DNA of 64,000 bases, from positions 124,001 through 188,000 of the forward strand of contig CANLXN010000001.1 of the NCBI GenBank assembly GCA_947495135.1, read 5' to 3'. The translations under genes and the position numbers were made by a program. The stretch's first letter is position 1, and the number at the start of each line of letters is the position of its first letter. Of the stretch, positions 1 to 9,525 are shown in pieces. This stretch comes from an uncultured Flavobacteriaceae bacterium (GTDB taxonomy: Bacteria > Bacteroidota > Bacteroidia > Flavobacteriales > Flavobacteriaceae). The notes beneath the pieces are model-generated. The model did no database searches and had not been told where the DNA came from. It was given only the letters and a program-made list of their open reading frames with translations.

Positions 1-1
1 T

Positions 2-2455
2 ATTGCTATTGCTCCCAATAAACCGAATATTGTATATGCCTTGGTAGAGGCAAAGAAAAATGCGCTGTATAAGAGTGAAGATGGCGGCTTTAATTGGAAG
101 ATGATTAATGACAAAAATGACATTGGTAATAGGCCCTTTTATTATTCTGAAATATACGTAGACCCAGAGAACGAGAATAGAGTCTTCTCAGTGTTCACCT
201 ATGTGAATGTTTCTGAAGATGGAGGCAAGAGTTTTAAAGAATTGATGCCTGCTTATGGAGTAGATAATGGGGTTCACCCAGATCATCATGCCTGGTGGAT
301 TCATCCTTCGAATGGTGACTTTATGATCGATGGGAACGACGGCGGAATGAATATCACAAGAGACGGGGGTAAATCATGGCGTTTTATAGGAAATCTTCCA
401 GTAGCACAGTTTTACCATATAAATGTGGACAACGAATTTCCTTACAATGTCTATGGAGGAATGCAGGACAACGGAAGTTGGAGAGGACCAGCATACGTAT
501 GGAGAGCTCAAGGAATTAGAAATAGCTACTGGCAGGAAATTTCGTTTGGAGACGGATTTGACGTAGTTCCAGATAAAGACGATAGCAGGTATGGCTGGAG
601 TATGAGTCAGCAAGGTTACGTAAGCAGATACGATTGGAAGACTGGTAATAATTATTCGGTACAGCCAACGCATCCGGATCCGGATATGAAACTCCGATTT
701 AATTGGAATTCGGCTATCAATATAGATCCGTTTAGCAATAAGACTATATATTTTGGTAGTCAGTTTGTCCATAAGAGCATAGATAAAGGACTTACATGGG
801 AAGTGATTTCACCAGATTTAACTACCAACGATCCCGAAAAGCAAAAGCAGAGTGAGAGTGGTGGACTTACCATGGACGCCACTGGAGCTGAAAATCATAC
901 TACAATTTTGGTAATTGAGCCTTCTACCTTAGAGCAAAACATGCTTTGGGTTGGAACAGACGACGGAAGAGTTCATTATACTCAAAACGGAGGGCAAAGC
1001 TGGAACGATGTGAGCAAAAACATCAAAGGCCTGCCAGAGGGAAGTTGGATTGTCCAAATAAAAGCCAGTAATAAAGTAAAGGGGGAAGCCCTTTTAGTTG
1101 CCAACGATTACAGGAGGTTTAATTATACCCCGTATGTTTATAGAACTACTAACTATGGAAAGTCTTGGCAGCGTATTGTGGATAGTAATGATGTAATTAG
1201 TTTCGCCCTTTCCATTGTAGAGGATCCTATTGAAAAAAATCTATTGTTTTTAGGAACAGACGATGGTTTATATGTGTCTATCAATGCAGGAAACGATTGG
1301 CAGAAATGGAACCACGGTTTTCCTACTACCTCGGTAAAGGATTTAGTGATTCATCCAAGAGAACACGATTTGGTAATTGGCACCTTTGGAAGAGCGGCTT
1401 GGGTGTTGGACGACATTAGACCATTGAGAAAAATAGCCAAGAATAAAAATGTGCTAAATACCGATATTACTCTCTTTGATCCTCCAACTGCTTATCAAGC
1501 GGCATATCAGCAGGCCAGTGGAAGTAGATTTGGAGGAGACGCTTTGTACAATGGAGAAAATAGAGATTACGGAGCACAGTTTAAGTATTTTTATAAGGCT
1601 CCTTTAGCCTCAGTTACTGAAGATGATAAAGAAGATGACGAGGATGAAGCAGAAGATGACTTAGATGTGAAAATTTCCGAAGAGAAAAATATGCCAAGTA
1701 AGGATTCACTCTACTTAAAGATTTACGATGGAGATAGACTTATACGAAGCCTTAAAAGAAAAAAACCAGATAGCACTGGAATCTATAATTGGAGTTGGTA
1801 TTTGAGTGAAGCAGGAGGAGACAGACCTTCTCGGAAGATTAGAGAACGGAAGAGAGAACCAAGTGGAGTTGAGGTGAAGCCTGGAACGTATAAAGTTGAG
1901 TTGAGTTCGGCCAGCGGTACTTCTTCTAGTACTATTAAAGTGGAATCCGATCCTAGACTGAAGGTTTCCCAAAAGGCAATTGACGACAGTTACGCCGCCG
2001 GAAAGGAAGTGGAGAAAATGACTCAGACCGCAGCCGATGCTGTAAAGCAATTGGTAGAAAGTAAAAATACGGCCCAAGAGTATAGCAAGAAATTGAAGAA
2101 AGATGATAGTGAAAAGTACAAGACAGAGATTAAGGAGACGCGTGCTTTGGTTAAGAAGATAGATTCGATAATTGCTATTTACATTGGTAAAGAAGATAAG
2201 CGACAAGGGATTACGCGAAATCCAGAAATTAATGTGATGCAACGCTTATGGAAAGCCTCAGGATACACAGGAAGCAGGCCAAACGGTCTTACAGAAACAG
2301 AAACTACTTTATTACAGCACGCTAAAACGGACTTGAAGAAAGCATTGGAAACTACTAACGACTTCTTTAGTAAGGATTGGAAGGCATATAAAGCCAAATT
2401 AGAGAAGATAGAAATATCACCGTTTAGAGAGACAAAAGTGTTTGGATTGGACTAA
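2..2455 (+). CDS. BNR/VPS10-sortilin-like beta-propeller protein (glycosyl hydrolase-like), 5'-truncated by window edge
   Basis: Frame is open from base 2 (IAIAPNKPNIVYALVEAKKN...) into ORF 41..2455; repeated SxDGGxxW (BNR/Asp-box) motifs. Confidence 0.85.
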   Translation: MAIAPNKPNIVYALVEAKKNALYKSEDGGFNWKMINDKNDIGNRPFYYSEIYVDPENENRVFSVFTYVNVSEDGGKSFKELMPAYGVDNGVHPDHHAWWIHPSNGDFMIDGNDGGMNITRDGGKSWRFIGNLPVAQFYHINVDNEFPYNVYGGMQDNGSWRGPAYVWRAQGIRNSYWQEISFGDGFDVVPDKDDSRYGWSMSQQGYVSRYDWKTGNNYSVQPTHPDPDMKLRFNWNSAINIDPFSNKTIYFGSQFVHKSIDKGLTWEVISPDLTTNDPEKQKQSESGGLTMDATGAENHTTILVIEPSTLEQNMLWVGTDDGRVHYTQNGGQSWNDVSKNIKGLPEGSWIVQIKASNKVKGEALLVANDYRRFNYTPYVYRTTNYGKSWQRIVDSNDVISFALSIVEDPIEKNLLFLGTDDGLYVSINAGNDWQKWNHGFPTTSVKDLVIHPREHDLVIGTFGRAAWVLDDIRPLRKIAKNKNVLNTDITLFDPPTAYQAAYQQASGSRFGGDALYNGENRDYGAQFKYFYKAPLASVTEDDKEDDEDEAEDDLDVKISEEKNMPSKDSLYLKIYDGDRLIRSLKRKKPDSTGIYNWSWYLSEAGGDRPSRKIRERKREPSGVEVKPGTYKVELSSASGTSSSTIKVESDPRLKVSQKAIDDSYAAGKEVEKMTQTAADAVKQLVESKNTAQEYSKKLKKDDSEKYKTEIKETRALVKKIDSIIAIYIGKEDKRQGITRNPEINVMQRLWKASGYTGSRPNGLTETETTLLQHAKTDLKKALETTNDFFSKDWKAYKAKLEKIEISPFRETKVFGLD

Positions 2456-2489
2456 AAGAAATAGAAAAAGAGAAGAGAGATAATAGCAT

Positions 2490-3956
2490 ATGAAAATTGA
2501 AAATATAAAAACATTCGGGCAGCTAAAAGAAGCTGGCTACGAATACAAAACAGTAAAAGAAGAATTACGCAGGAACTTACTTCAAAAATTAATGAAGAAA
2601 GAGACCGCTTTTAAAGGTATCCACGGGTACGAATATTCGGTGATACCCGAATTGGAGCGAGCGATTCTTTCTAAACATAATATTAATCTTTTAGGATTAC
2701 GCGGACAGGCGAAAACCCGTTTGGCAAGGCAGATGATTTTCCTGTTGGACGAGTATGTTCCGGTGGTGGAAGGAAGTGAGATTAATGACGATCCGTTTCA
2801 GCCAATATCTAGGTATGCGCGAGAGCTAGTGGAGGAAAAGGAAGATGAAACTCCTATTTCTTGGTTGCACAGAGAAGATCGTTTTGCTGAAAAACTTGCA
2901 ACGCCCGATGTAACAGTTGCAGATTTAATTGGGGATGTAGATCCTATTAAAGCGGCAAACCTTAAACTTACTTACGCAGACGATAGAGTGATTCATTTTG
3001 GAATGATTCCACGAGCGAACCGATGTATTTTTGTAATCAATGAATTACCCGATTTGCAGGCACGTATTCAGGTGGCGCTTTTCAATATTTTACAGGAAGG
3101 GGACGTGCAAATTAGAGGGTTTAAATTAAGACTGCCATTGGACATTCAGTTTGTGTTTACAGCCAATCCAGAAGATTATACCAATAGGGGAAGTATTGTA
3201 ACGCCTTTAAAAGACAGAATAGGTTCTCAAATATTAACGCATTATCCAGAAACACTGGAGATTGCTCGAACAATTACTGAGCAAGAGACGGCAGAAGCTA
3301 TGTTAGAAAAACAACATATCTATGTCCCAGAATTGGCAAAGGATGTATTAGAACAAATTAGTTTTGAGGCTAGGGAAAGCGAATTTATTGATGCTAAAAG
3401 TGGAGTGAGTGCTCGCTTGAGTATTACAGCATTTCAAAATTTGCTTAGTACTGCGGAAAGACGTGCACTAAGCACCGGGGAAGAACATACCTCGGTTAGA
3501 TTAGGTGACTTTATGGGAATCATTCCGGCTATTACTGGTAAAGTTGAATTGGTATATGAGGGAGAACAAGAGGGTGCTTCTGAGGTGGCAATGCAGCTAA
3601 TAGCGGATGCCGTAAAAACTGAATTTTTTCATTATTTCCCGAAGATTGAGAAACTACAAAAAGAGGGAGATATGGATCCTTATGAAGAAGTGGTTTCCTG
3701 GTTTTTCGAGCAAAGCGGTGGATTTGAATTAAGAGATAACTTAACCGATAACGAATACAAGCTACAGCTGGACAGAATAGAACCATTGGATGATCTTCTT
3801 GAAAAGTATGTTGACGATATTCCCGATGAAGATATCTACTTCTTCAAAGAGTTCATTTTATGGGCGTTGGTAGAGAATAAGAAGCTCAGTAAATACAATA
3901 TGAGTGATGGCTTAAGGTTTAAAGACGTCTACGGCGGCTACATTAGCGGCCTTTAG
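2490..3956 (+). CDS. MoxR/magnesium-chelatase-I-like AAA+ ATPase
   Basis: GLRGQAKTRLARQ Walker A-like, FVINELPDLQARIQVALFNILQEGDVQIRGF, FTANPEDYTNRGSIVTPLKDRIG. Confidence 0.85.
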   Translation: MKIENIKTFGQLKEAGYEYKTVKEELRRNLLQKLMKKETAFKGIHGYEYSVIPELERAILSKHNINLLGLRGQAKTRLARQMIFLLDEYVPVVEGSEINDDPFQPISRYARELVEEKEDETPISWLHREDRFAEKLATPDVTVADLIGDVDPIKAANLKLTYADDRVIHFGMIPRANRCIFVINELPDLQARIQVALFNILQEGDVQIRGFKLRLPLDIQFVFTANPEDYTNRGSIVTPLKDRIGSQILTHYPETLEIARTITEQETAEAMLEKQHIYVPELAKDVLEQISFEARESEFIDAKSGVSARLSITAFQNLLSTAERRALSTGEEHTSVRLGDFMGIIPAITGKVELVYEGEQEGASEVAMQLIADAVKTEFFHYFPKIEKLQKEGDMDPYEEVVSWFFEQSGGFELRDNLTDNEYKLQLDRIEPLDDLLEKYVDDIPDEDIYFFKEFILWALVENKKLSKYNMSDGLRFKDVYGGYISGL

Positions 3957-3982
3957 TAGGTTTTAAGAGACAAGAGACAAGA

Positions 3983-4028
3983 GACAATGATCAATGTTCA
4001 AGAAGCAATGGTCATTGTTTTTTTATTT
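3983..4028 (+). terminator. putative rho-independent terminator
   Basis: acaatgatc ... ggtcattgt followed by T7. Confidence 0.45.
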
Positions 4029-4098
4029 AAAACTTGAGACTTCATCATAATGGATTCCTCAATTTTGAACTTCGATATGCCTTCGATGCGAACTACGT

Positions 4099-4905
4099 TT
4101 AAAAAATTTCTGGTATGGCCTTTATAATTAAGACAGTTCCACTTATAACCATGATTGCAATGAGCCATCGTCTAAAGGCTAGTTTGCTCATGCGTTTTAG
4201 CAGCCATTTTCCCATTAAATTACCTAGAATTGCGCCTAGGCCTAAGGCAATTCCGTAAATCCAAAGGAGAGGAGTGAGGAGCCCGAAAAAGACATAACCA
4301 CCCACTTGTGCAAGTCCGAGAAAAAACGATTGGGCCGCTTTGGTTCCAACCAATTGCTCTTTATCAATTCCTACGTTTAGTAAGAAGGGGTTTAGAACAG
4401 GTCCCATTCCTCCTGTAAAGGTTCCAACTATGGAAACAAATAACCCAAGTGGTATAAAAAACCAAAGTTCGACATTAAAGGAGCGGTCTTTTTTCCCGAA
4501 GCCATATTGGAAGATGGTACTGACTAAAAAAAATCCTACAAATAATTGAATCCAATAAATTTTTACTTCTGAAAACATCCAGGAGGCAAAGAGAGCACCA
4601 ACCATGGCCGCAGGTGTAAAGTACCAAAATACTTTCCAGTTAATGTGCTTCCAAAAAATTAAGATTCGGGTTGGGCGGCTAATAAACGATCCCAGATTAA
4701 TTACCTGAGCTGTTTGTGCAGTTCCTAGTAGGAAATTGAGAATAGGAATTTGCATCATGGCTCCGCCACCGCCACTTATTGTGGAAAGAGTAAAGGTAGA
4801 GGCGCCAAGGAAAAAGAGGCCTACTATCAACCAAGGGGATGTATTTATTAAAGTTTCAAACATAAAAAATCTGCCGTCCTTGTCCCTGATAGAGATCAGG
4901 ATCAT
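4099..4905 (-). CDS. TauE/SafE family sulfite exporter-like membrane protein
   Basis: Multi-TM protein with SGGGGAMMQIPILNFLLG and FTGGMGPVLNPFLL repeats typical of TauE/SafE. Confidence 0.85.
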   Translation of the reverse strand: MILISIRDKDGRFFMFETLINTSPWLIVGLFFLGASTFTLSTISGGGGAMMQIPILNFLLGTAQTAQVINLGSFISRPTRILIFWKHINWKVFWYFTPAAMVGALFASWMFSEVKIYWIQLFVGFFLVSTIFQYGFGKKDRSFNVELWFFIPLGLFVSIVGTFTGGMGPVLNPFLLNVGIDKEQLVGTKAAQSFFLGLAQVGGYVFFGLLTPLLWIYGIALGLGAILGNLMGKWLLKRMSKLAFRRWLIAIMVISGTVLIIKAIPEIF

Positions 4906-4945
4906 TTATGGATCGGCAGATTAAAGTTAGGTAATTTCTAACGTC

Positions 4946-5323
4946 TTATAGATTAGGAATAATTAATTCCTGTCCCACTTGAATTACATCTGGGTTCTTT
5001 AAGATGTCGCTATTTGCTTTAAAAATAGCATTGTATTTCATTGGATCTTTATAGTAGTGCTTAGCGATCTTACTTAAAGATTCTCCGCTCTGTACTGTAT
5101 GACGGGCATAGATAGAACTGTCCGCAACTTCAATATTTGCCATTATATCGTTTGGATTTTCACCACCAGCTGCCTTAATAGCATCCCATAATTGGTTTTT
5201 TTCATATTGATTCGCTGCAGTACCAGTTACGTGTAGTACACCATTTTCTTCCTTAACGTCTCCATTTTGGATATTTAATTTCTCTCCTAAATCCAGAACG
5301 TTTTGATATTTTGCTCTAACCAT
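4946..5323 (-). CDS. BON + LysM domain protein
   Basis: C-terminal HTVQSGESLSKIAKHYYKDPMKYNAIFKANSDILKNPDVIQVGQELIIP (LysM); BON-like N-terminus. Confidence 0.85.
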   Translation of the reverse strand: MVRAKYQNVLDLGEKLNIQNGDVKEENGVLHVTGTAANQYEKNQLWDAIKAAGGENPNDIMANIEVADSSIYARHTVQSGESLSKIAKHYYKDPMKYNAIFKANSDILKNPDVIQVGQELIIPNL

Positions 5324-5532
5324 GTCTTTGTTTTTTTATTTTAATGTTACTAAGATACGAATTTTAACAATTTCCGATGAGTTAGAGGGCTTATTTTCCA
5401 TACGGGTACTACTATTTTCGATATTTAACATATAATAACAGTTGAGGTGTTTATTTAACTCAACATTAATTTCTTTTAGTATAACCTTCACATCTAGGTA
5501 GATACCTTTGAGCCAACACAAAAATCAACGTT

Positions 5533-6150
5533 ATGAAAAAACAAATGTTATTGTCTTTAGCAATGGTGGCTTTACTGCTTGCCTCATGTGCGGACACAAA
5601 AAAGAAAGAAGCAGAAGACGCTGCCATGGCAGAACAAACTGAAATGGACGAACAAGCTTTACGCTTAGCTGAGGAAGTAAGTGCGCAAGCCGAATTCGAG
5701 AACAACACCGTTGTTGCGATAGCTGCCGACAACGAGAGTTTTTCAACTTTAGTAGCAGCAATAGAAGCCGCAGATTTAGTGGATGCATTAAACGTAAAAG
5801 GACCATTCACCGTTTTCGCCCCAGTTAACGAAGCTTTTGCCGCATTACCAGAGGGTACTGTAGACGATCTTTTAAAGGAAGAAAATCAGGCGAGCTTACA
5901 ATCAATATTGAAATATCATGTGATTTCGGGAGAATATATGGCCGCTGATGTCTTGAAGGCAATTGAGGCAAACGAAGGCGCTCTAGACATTACCAGTATC
6001 CAAGGCGAAAACCTAACGCTAACGGTTGAAGAAGGTAAGGTAATTATTACAGACGCCAATGGAAACGCTTCAACAGTAGTTGTCGCAGATGTAGATGCTT
6101 CTAATGGTGTAATACACGCAATAGATAAAGTGATTATGCCAAAAAGCTAA
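5533..6150 (+). CDS. fasciclin (FAS1) domain lipoprotein
   Basis: Lipobox LLASCAD; FSTLVAAIEAADLVDALNVKGPFTVFAPVNEAFAALPEGTV. Confidence 0.9.
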   Translation: MKKQMLLSLAMVALLLASCADTKKKEAEDAAMAEQTEMDEQALRLAEEVSAQAEFENNTVVAIAADNESFSTLVAAIEAADLVDALNVKGPFTVFAPVNEAFAALPEGTVDDLLKEENQASLQSILKYHVISGEYMAADVLKAIEANEGALDITSIQGENLTLTVEEGKVIITDANGNASTVVVADVDASNGVIHAIDKVIMPKS

Positions 6151-6177
6151 TCGTTTCAAAAAATTTAATTCAGAAAG

Positions 6178-6210
6178 GCCCTGTCTCTTGTTGTTGAGAC
6201 GGGGTTTTTC
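6178..6210 (+). terminator. rho-independent terminator after fasciclin gene
   Basis: ccctgtctc-ttgttgtt-gagacggggttttt. Confidence 0.7.
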
Positions 6211-6219
6211 ATTTTTCGG

Positions 6220-7260
6220 CTATTTTAATTCCCCTTTTGTCAAAAAAGAAATCAGTCCAGGAAAGAAATGTTCCTGATCGTCGTATTGAGATAAATGACT
6301 TCCATTTGGACAGTGAAGATAGGTTCCATTTTGCACCTCGTTGGCCAACCATTCCATTTGTTTTGGGTCCATGGTGTCGTATTGAGCACCAATTGCTAAG
6401 GTAGGAACCGTAATTTCTTTCATTCGATCTTTGACGTCCCATTCTTTTAAAGTAGCATCCCCTTTCACTCCAAACTCGCTTGGCCCTTGCATTGTTACAT
6501 AGACTTGAGGGTTGAGATGCGTAAAACCGCGTTGGATCGAGTTGGGCCATTGATCTGGAGACATTCTTATCACGTGCTTTGGATAATAATGTTCAACAAT
6601 GAGGCTGAGATATTCTTCATTCCCATAATCTTCCGCATCTTCATATTTCATGATTTTAGCCAATACTTCTGGGTCTAATTGGGGCGCTAATACCTCTTCG
6701 TTGTACTTCATATAGTCCGGAATGGAGGGAACCATGTTAGAAATAATCAATCCCTTAAGGTTTTTCTGATATTTGAGCGCATATTCCATTGCCAGAATTC
6801 CACCCCAAGATTGTCCGAATAAATAAAAATTGTTTTCATCCAATCCAAGTGCTAATCTTACTTGTTCTACCTCTTCAACGAAACGCGCCGTATCCCAAAG
6901 TTCTAAATCGTCTGGTTGATCGCTATAGTAACTTCCTAGCTGATCGTAATAGTAATATTCAATCCCTTCTTGTGGAAAAAAACCGTCAAAACTTTCATAG
7001 ATTTCGTGTGTCATTCCCGGCCCGCCATGTAATAATAAAACTTTAATTTTCGGATTATTCCCCGTTCGTTTCGTCCAAACATTAAAAGTTCCTTTCGCAG
7101 TGGTAATCGGAATCATTTTAATTCCTCCAGTGGCTTGATCATCTCTTCCTTCGTAGGAGAAATAATCGTTTGTTTGAGTTTCAACGGCTATGACGGTTTG
7201 GTCTTTAGTATTACAAGATGCCATGAATAGCGAGAAGATGAAAAGCATTAAATATTTCAT
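6220..7260 (-). CDS. proline iminopeptidase-like alpha/beta hydrolase (lipoprotein)
   Basis: LLLHGGPGMTHE, GQSWGGILAMEYA, lipobox MASCN. Confidence 0.85.
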   Translation of the reverse strand: MKYLMLFIFSLFMASCNTKDQTVIAVETQTNDYFSYEGRDDQATGGIKMIPITTAKGTFNVWTKRTGNNPKIKVLLLHGGPGMTHEIYESFDGFFPQEGIEYYYYDQLGSYYSDQPDDLELWDTARFVEEVEQVRLALGLDENNFYLFGQSWGGILAMEYALKYQKNLKGLIISNMVPSIPDYMKYNEEVLAPQLDPEVLAKIMKYEDAEDYGNEEYLSLIVEHYYPKHVIRMSPDQWPNSIQRGFTHLNPQVYVTMQGPSEFGVKGDATLKEWDVKDRMKEITVPTLAIGAQYDTMDPKQMEWLANEVQNGTYLHCPNGSHLSQYDDQEHFFPGLISFLTKGELK

Positions 7261-8033
7261 AGTGAGGTAATTTTTAGGTTTTCTGAAATGTAATTTACAA
7301 CTTCTTCTTGATTTAATGCTGAAAATTTAGCGTATCGCTTTTCACTGTGTACATCAACTATTTCGTCTACAGCATCGTTGATAAGGTCGGTATTTTTCCA
7401 ATTATTAAAAGCGGAAATCACTGTTGCAAGACACCCTTTTTTATAACTAATTTGTCCAATAACGTGAACTAGCGTGTCTCTCACTCTTTTAGTTGTATCA
7501 TTTTGAAGTAATTCAAGCAATGGTAGAATATCCTCTGGATATGTTCGCCCGCGGAGTTCAATACCATGACAAATTTCTCGCCTTATTTCTTTGTTAGGGT
7601 GAGTTAAGTACTGTCTTGCCCAATGAAGTACAGGCTTTGGATTTATTTTTCCCATCTTTTTAACGGAGCCTATCACTGCATTTCGCACTTTGTGATGATC
7701 GTCGAACAAGGCTTCGTCGAAATAAGTGGCTACTTGTTCGAAATGAAATTTTCCTATTTCTCCAGCACTGTTTACCACCGTTTGGCGTACCAGTTCATTA
7801 GGGTGGTTTTTGAGGTGAGATAAAATATGCAGTAATTTTTCTCGTAGCGATACCTCCGAGTTGTAAATTCTACCCACTCCTAAATAGGCTGCTTTTCTAA
7901 GATATGTGTCCTCATCGTAGAAATACTCAATGAAGATTGGGAGGTTATTTATCGGAATTGCACGTAGCAGTTGGTACTGTATATCCGCTACTTTCTGGGC
8001 GCGTTCCTCTTTATTTAGGTCGTAGAAACCCAT
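7257..8033 (-). CDS. HEAT-repeat protein
   Basis: Repeated helical HEAT-like segments (NPNKEIRREICHGIELRG, VRDTLVHVIGQIS); stop overlaps downstream start. Confidence 0.65.
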   Translation of the reverse strand: MGFYDLNKEERAQKVADIQYQLLRAIPINNLPIFIEYFYDEDTYLRKAAYLGVGRIYNSEVSLREKLLHILSHLKNHPNELVRQTVVNSAGEIGKFHFEQVATYFDEALFDDHHKVRNAVIGSVKKMGKINPKPVLHWARQYLTHPNKEIRREICHGIELRGRTYPEDILPLLELLQNDTTKRVRDTLVHVIGQISYKKGCLATVISAFNNWKNTDLINDAVDEIVDVHSEKRYAKFSALNQEEVVNYISENLKITSL

Positions 8034-8035
8034 CG

Positions 8036-8467
8036 CTAGTAGCTGCTTTTAAAACTAAATGCATATTCACTTTCTCCGTGGTTCTGCAGATATTTAAGTC
8101 GGTCGATTCCCTCCTCTAAAGTAGGAATATGACCTTCTTCCACATACCACAGAACCATGTGCATTTTAAGTGCTTTATGAAACCATTCCTTTTTTCTTTT
8201 GAAAATTTCTATATGGCCAGAGTGGTAGACATAATTAAACAAACTTTCTCGGTCTTTCCAAACACTCATATTCGTTATTATACGTTCGTTATCGAATGCT
8301 TTAATGGCATAAGAATCGTCACTGTCTTCTCCTTTGAGACGCCATACAAAACCTTTACTTTCTTCGGCAAGCGCATTGATCCGGTCTGTGTTGTTAACGA
8401 AATCTGCCATCACAGGACTTTCCATAGAGTCCAAGGCTTCGGCTATGTTGAGTTGAGCTAAATACAT
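8036..8467 (-). CDS. DUF3291-like protein
   Basis: MYLAQLNIAEAL...GFVWRLKGE...NMSVWKDRESLFNYVYHSGH...MHMVLWYVEEGHIPTLEEG. Confidence 0.75.
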   Translation of the reverse strand: MYLAQLNIAEALDSMESPVMADFVNNTDRINALAEESKGFVWRLKGEDSDDSYAIKAFDNERIITNMSVWKDRESLFNYVYHSGHIEIFKRKKEWFHKALKMHMVLWYVEEGHIPTLEEGIDRLKYLQNHGESEYAFSFKSSY

Positions 8468-8561
8468 ATGGTTTAAAAATAATGAATCTTGTGCAAGAAT
8501 TAGGTGTTTGGGATTGGTGATTAGTAGTGTGAGTATTGGTGAGTTCTTTTTTTACCTCCTT

Positions 8562-9230
8562 TCAACTTCCTTTTCTCAAATACTCGTATTCTTTGAGGTC
8601 ACTTTTGGCCTTTGCTAAATAACCTTGGCCGCCATTGAGCACCATATTTTGCGTGGTGATGTCCCAAACATCTTCATAATAATGATCGGTTAAGACAATT
8701 CCTTTTGTTTTGGATAGCTCTACAATAAACGCTTTTAAGTTTTCTATTTGAAAAGGTTCTAGCATCGAAAAGGGCTCATCTAAGAGTAAAAAAGGATGAT
8801 CTAGGTGTCCCAATAAAACTGTTTCAAAAAACTTTCGCTCTCCATGAGATAAATCGCTCGTTTTTTTATCTGTGATTTTAGCCACTCCTGTATTGTAAAA
8901 GACCTTGTCTTGTTTCTCTTCGGAAGAATGATACATTGGAATCACATCTCTCACCAATCTGTTTTTTGGCAGAAATACATGTTGAGGCAAATAACCAATT
9001 TGTTTTTTTTCGATAACTTCTGAAGGATCTATCTCTTTTCCGTTGAGCTCTAAACGAACATTTTTAGCCTCCACCGTTCCGAAGAGTATTTTTAGCAGCG
9101 TGGATTTTCCCGAACCATTATGACCATAAATCCCAAGAATATCCCCAGTTTCAATCTGAAAAGAAACTGTTTCAAGAATTCGTTTCTTTCCGAAGGACTT
9201 TTGTACACTATGTAATTGTAAAACCGCCAA
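8562..9230 (-). CDS. ABC transporter ATP-binding protein (likely TTG start at 9230)
   Basis: GHNGSGKSTLL, LSHGERKFFETVLLGHLDHPFLLLDEPFSMLEP; overlaps the upstream TM gene by about 20 nt. Confidence 0.85.
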   Translation of the reverse strand: MAVLQLHSVQKSFGKKRILETVSFQIETGDILGIYGHNGSGKSTLLKILFGTVEAKNVRLELNGKEIDPSEVIEKKQIGYLPQHVFLPKNRLVRDVIPMYHSSEEKQDKVFYNTGVAKITDKKTSDLSHGERKFFETVLLGHLDHPFLLLDEPFSMLEPFQIENLKAFIVELSKTKGIVLTDHYYEDVWDITTQNMVLNGGQGYLAKAKSDLKEYEYLRKGS

Positions 9231-9519
9231 AAATGAAGAGAAAAAAGATGAGTAATAGAATAAATGCAGGAATACCGGCAATGATATTGATTATAAAAGT
9301 AGTCTTAAAAAGCTTCCATTTTGTGATGCCAAGATTATAGTAGAAATAATACTCCTGTTTCCGAAAAGAATTAAAGCCAATAAAACCGAAACAATAGCCT
9401 ACGGTTGCAAACAATACAAACCCCCAAATCACTCCAAAAACGACCACAAAAATGAGGGCAATCGCGGCAATAAAAGGGAAAATAGCTTTATAGAAGCCCC
9501 AGTATGCTCTGAGATTCAT
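9208..9519 (-). CDS. small membrane protein, probably co-transcribed with the ABC ATPase
   Basis: 103 aa, hydrophobic segments, overlaps the ABC ATPase start. Confidence 0.65.
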   Translation of the reverse strand: MNLRAYWGFYKAIFPFIAAIALIFVVVFGVIWGFVLFATVGYCFGFIGFNSFRKQEYYFYYNLGITKWKLFKTTFIINIIAGIPAFILLLIFFLFIFGGFTIT

Positions 9520-9525
9520 AGTTAC

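Noticed and set aside
374-772. Antisense ORFs inside the BNR gene (374..772, 1715..2242, 2179..2397)
   Set aside because: Opposite strand to a long gene with clear family motifs; low-complexity translations
5466-5810. Two minus-strand ORFs overlapping the fasciclin gene
   Set aside because: Shadow ORFs of a clear FAS1 gene; Leu/Ser-rich translations
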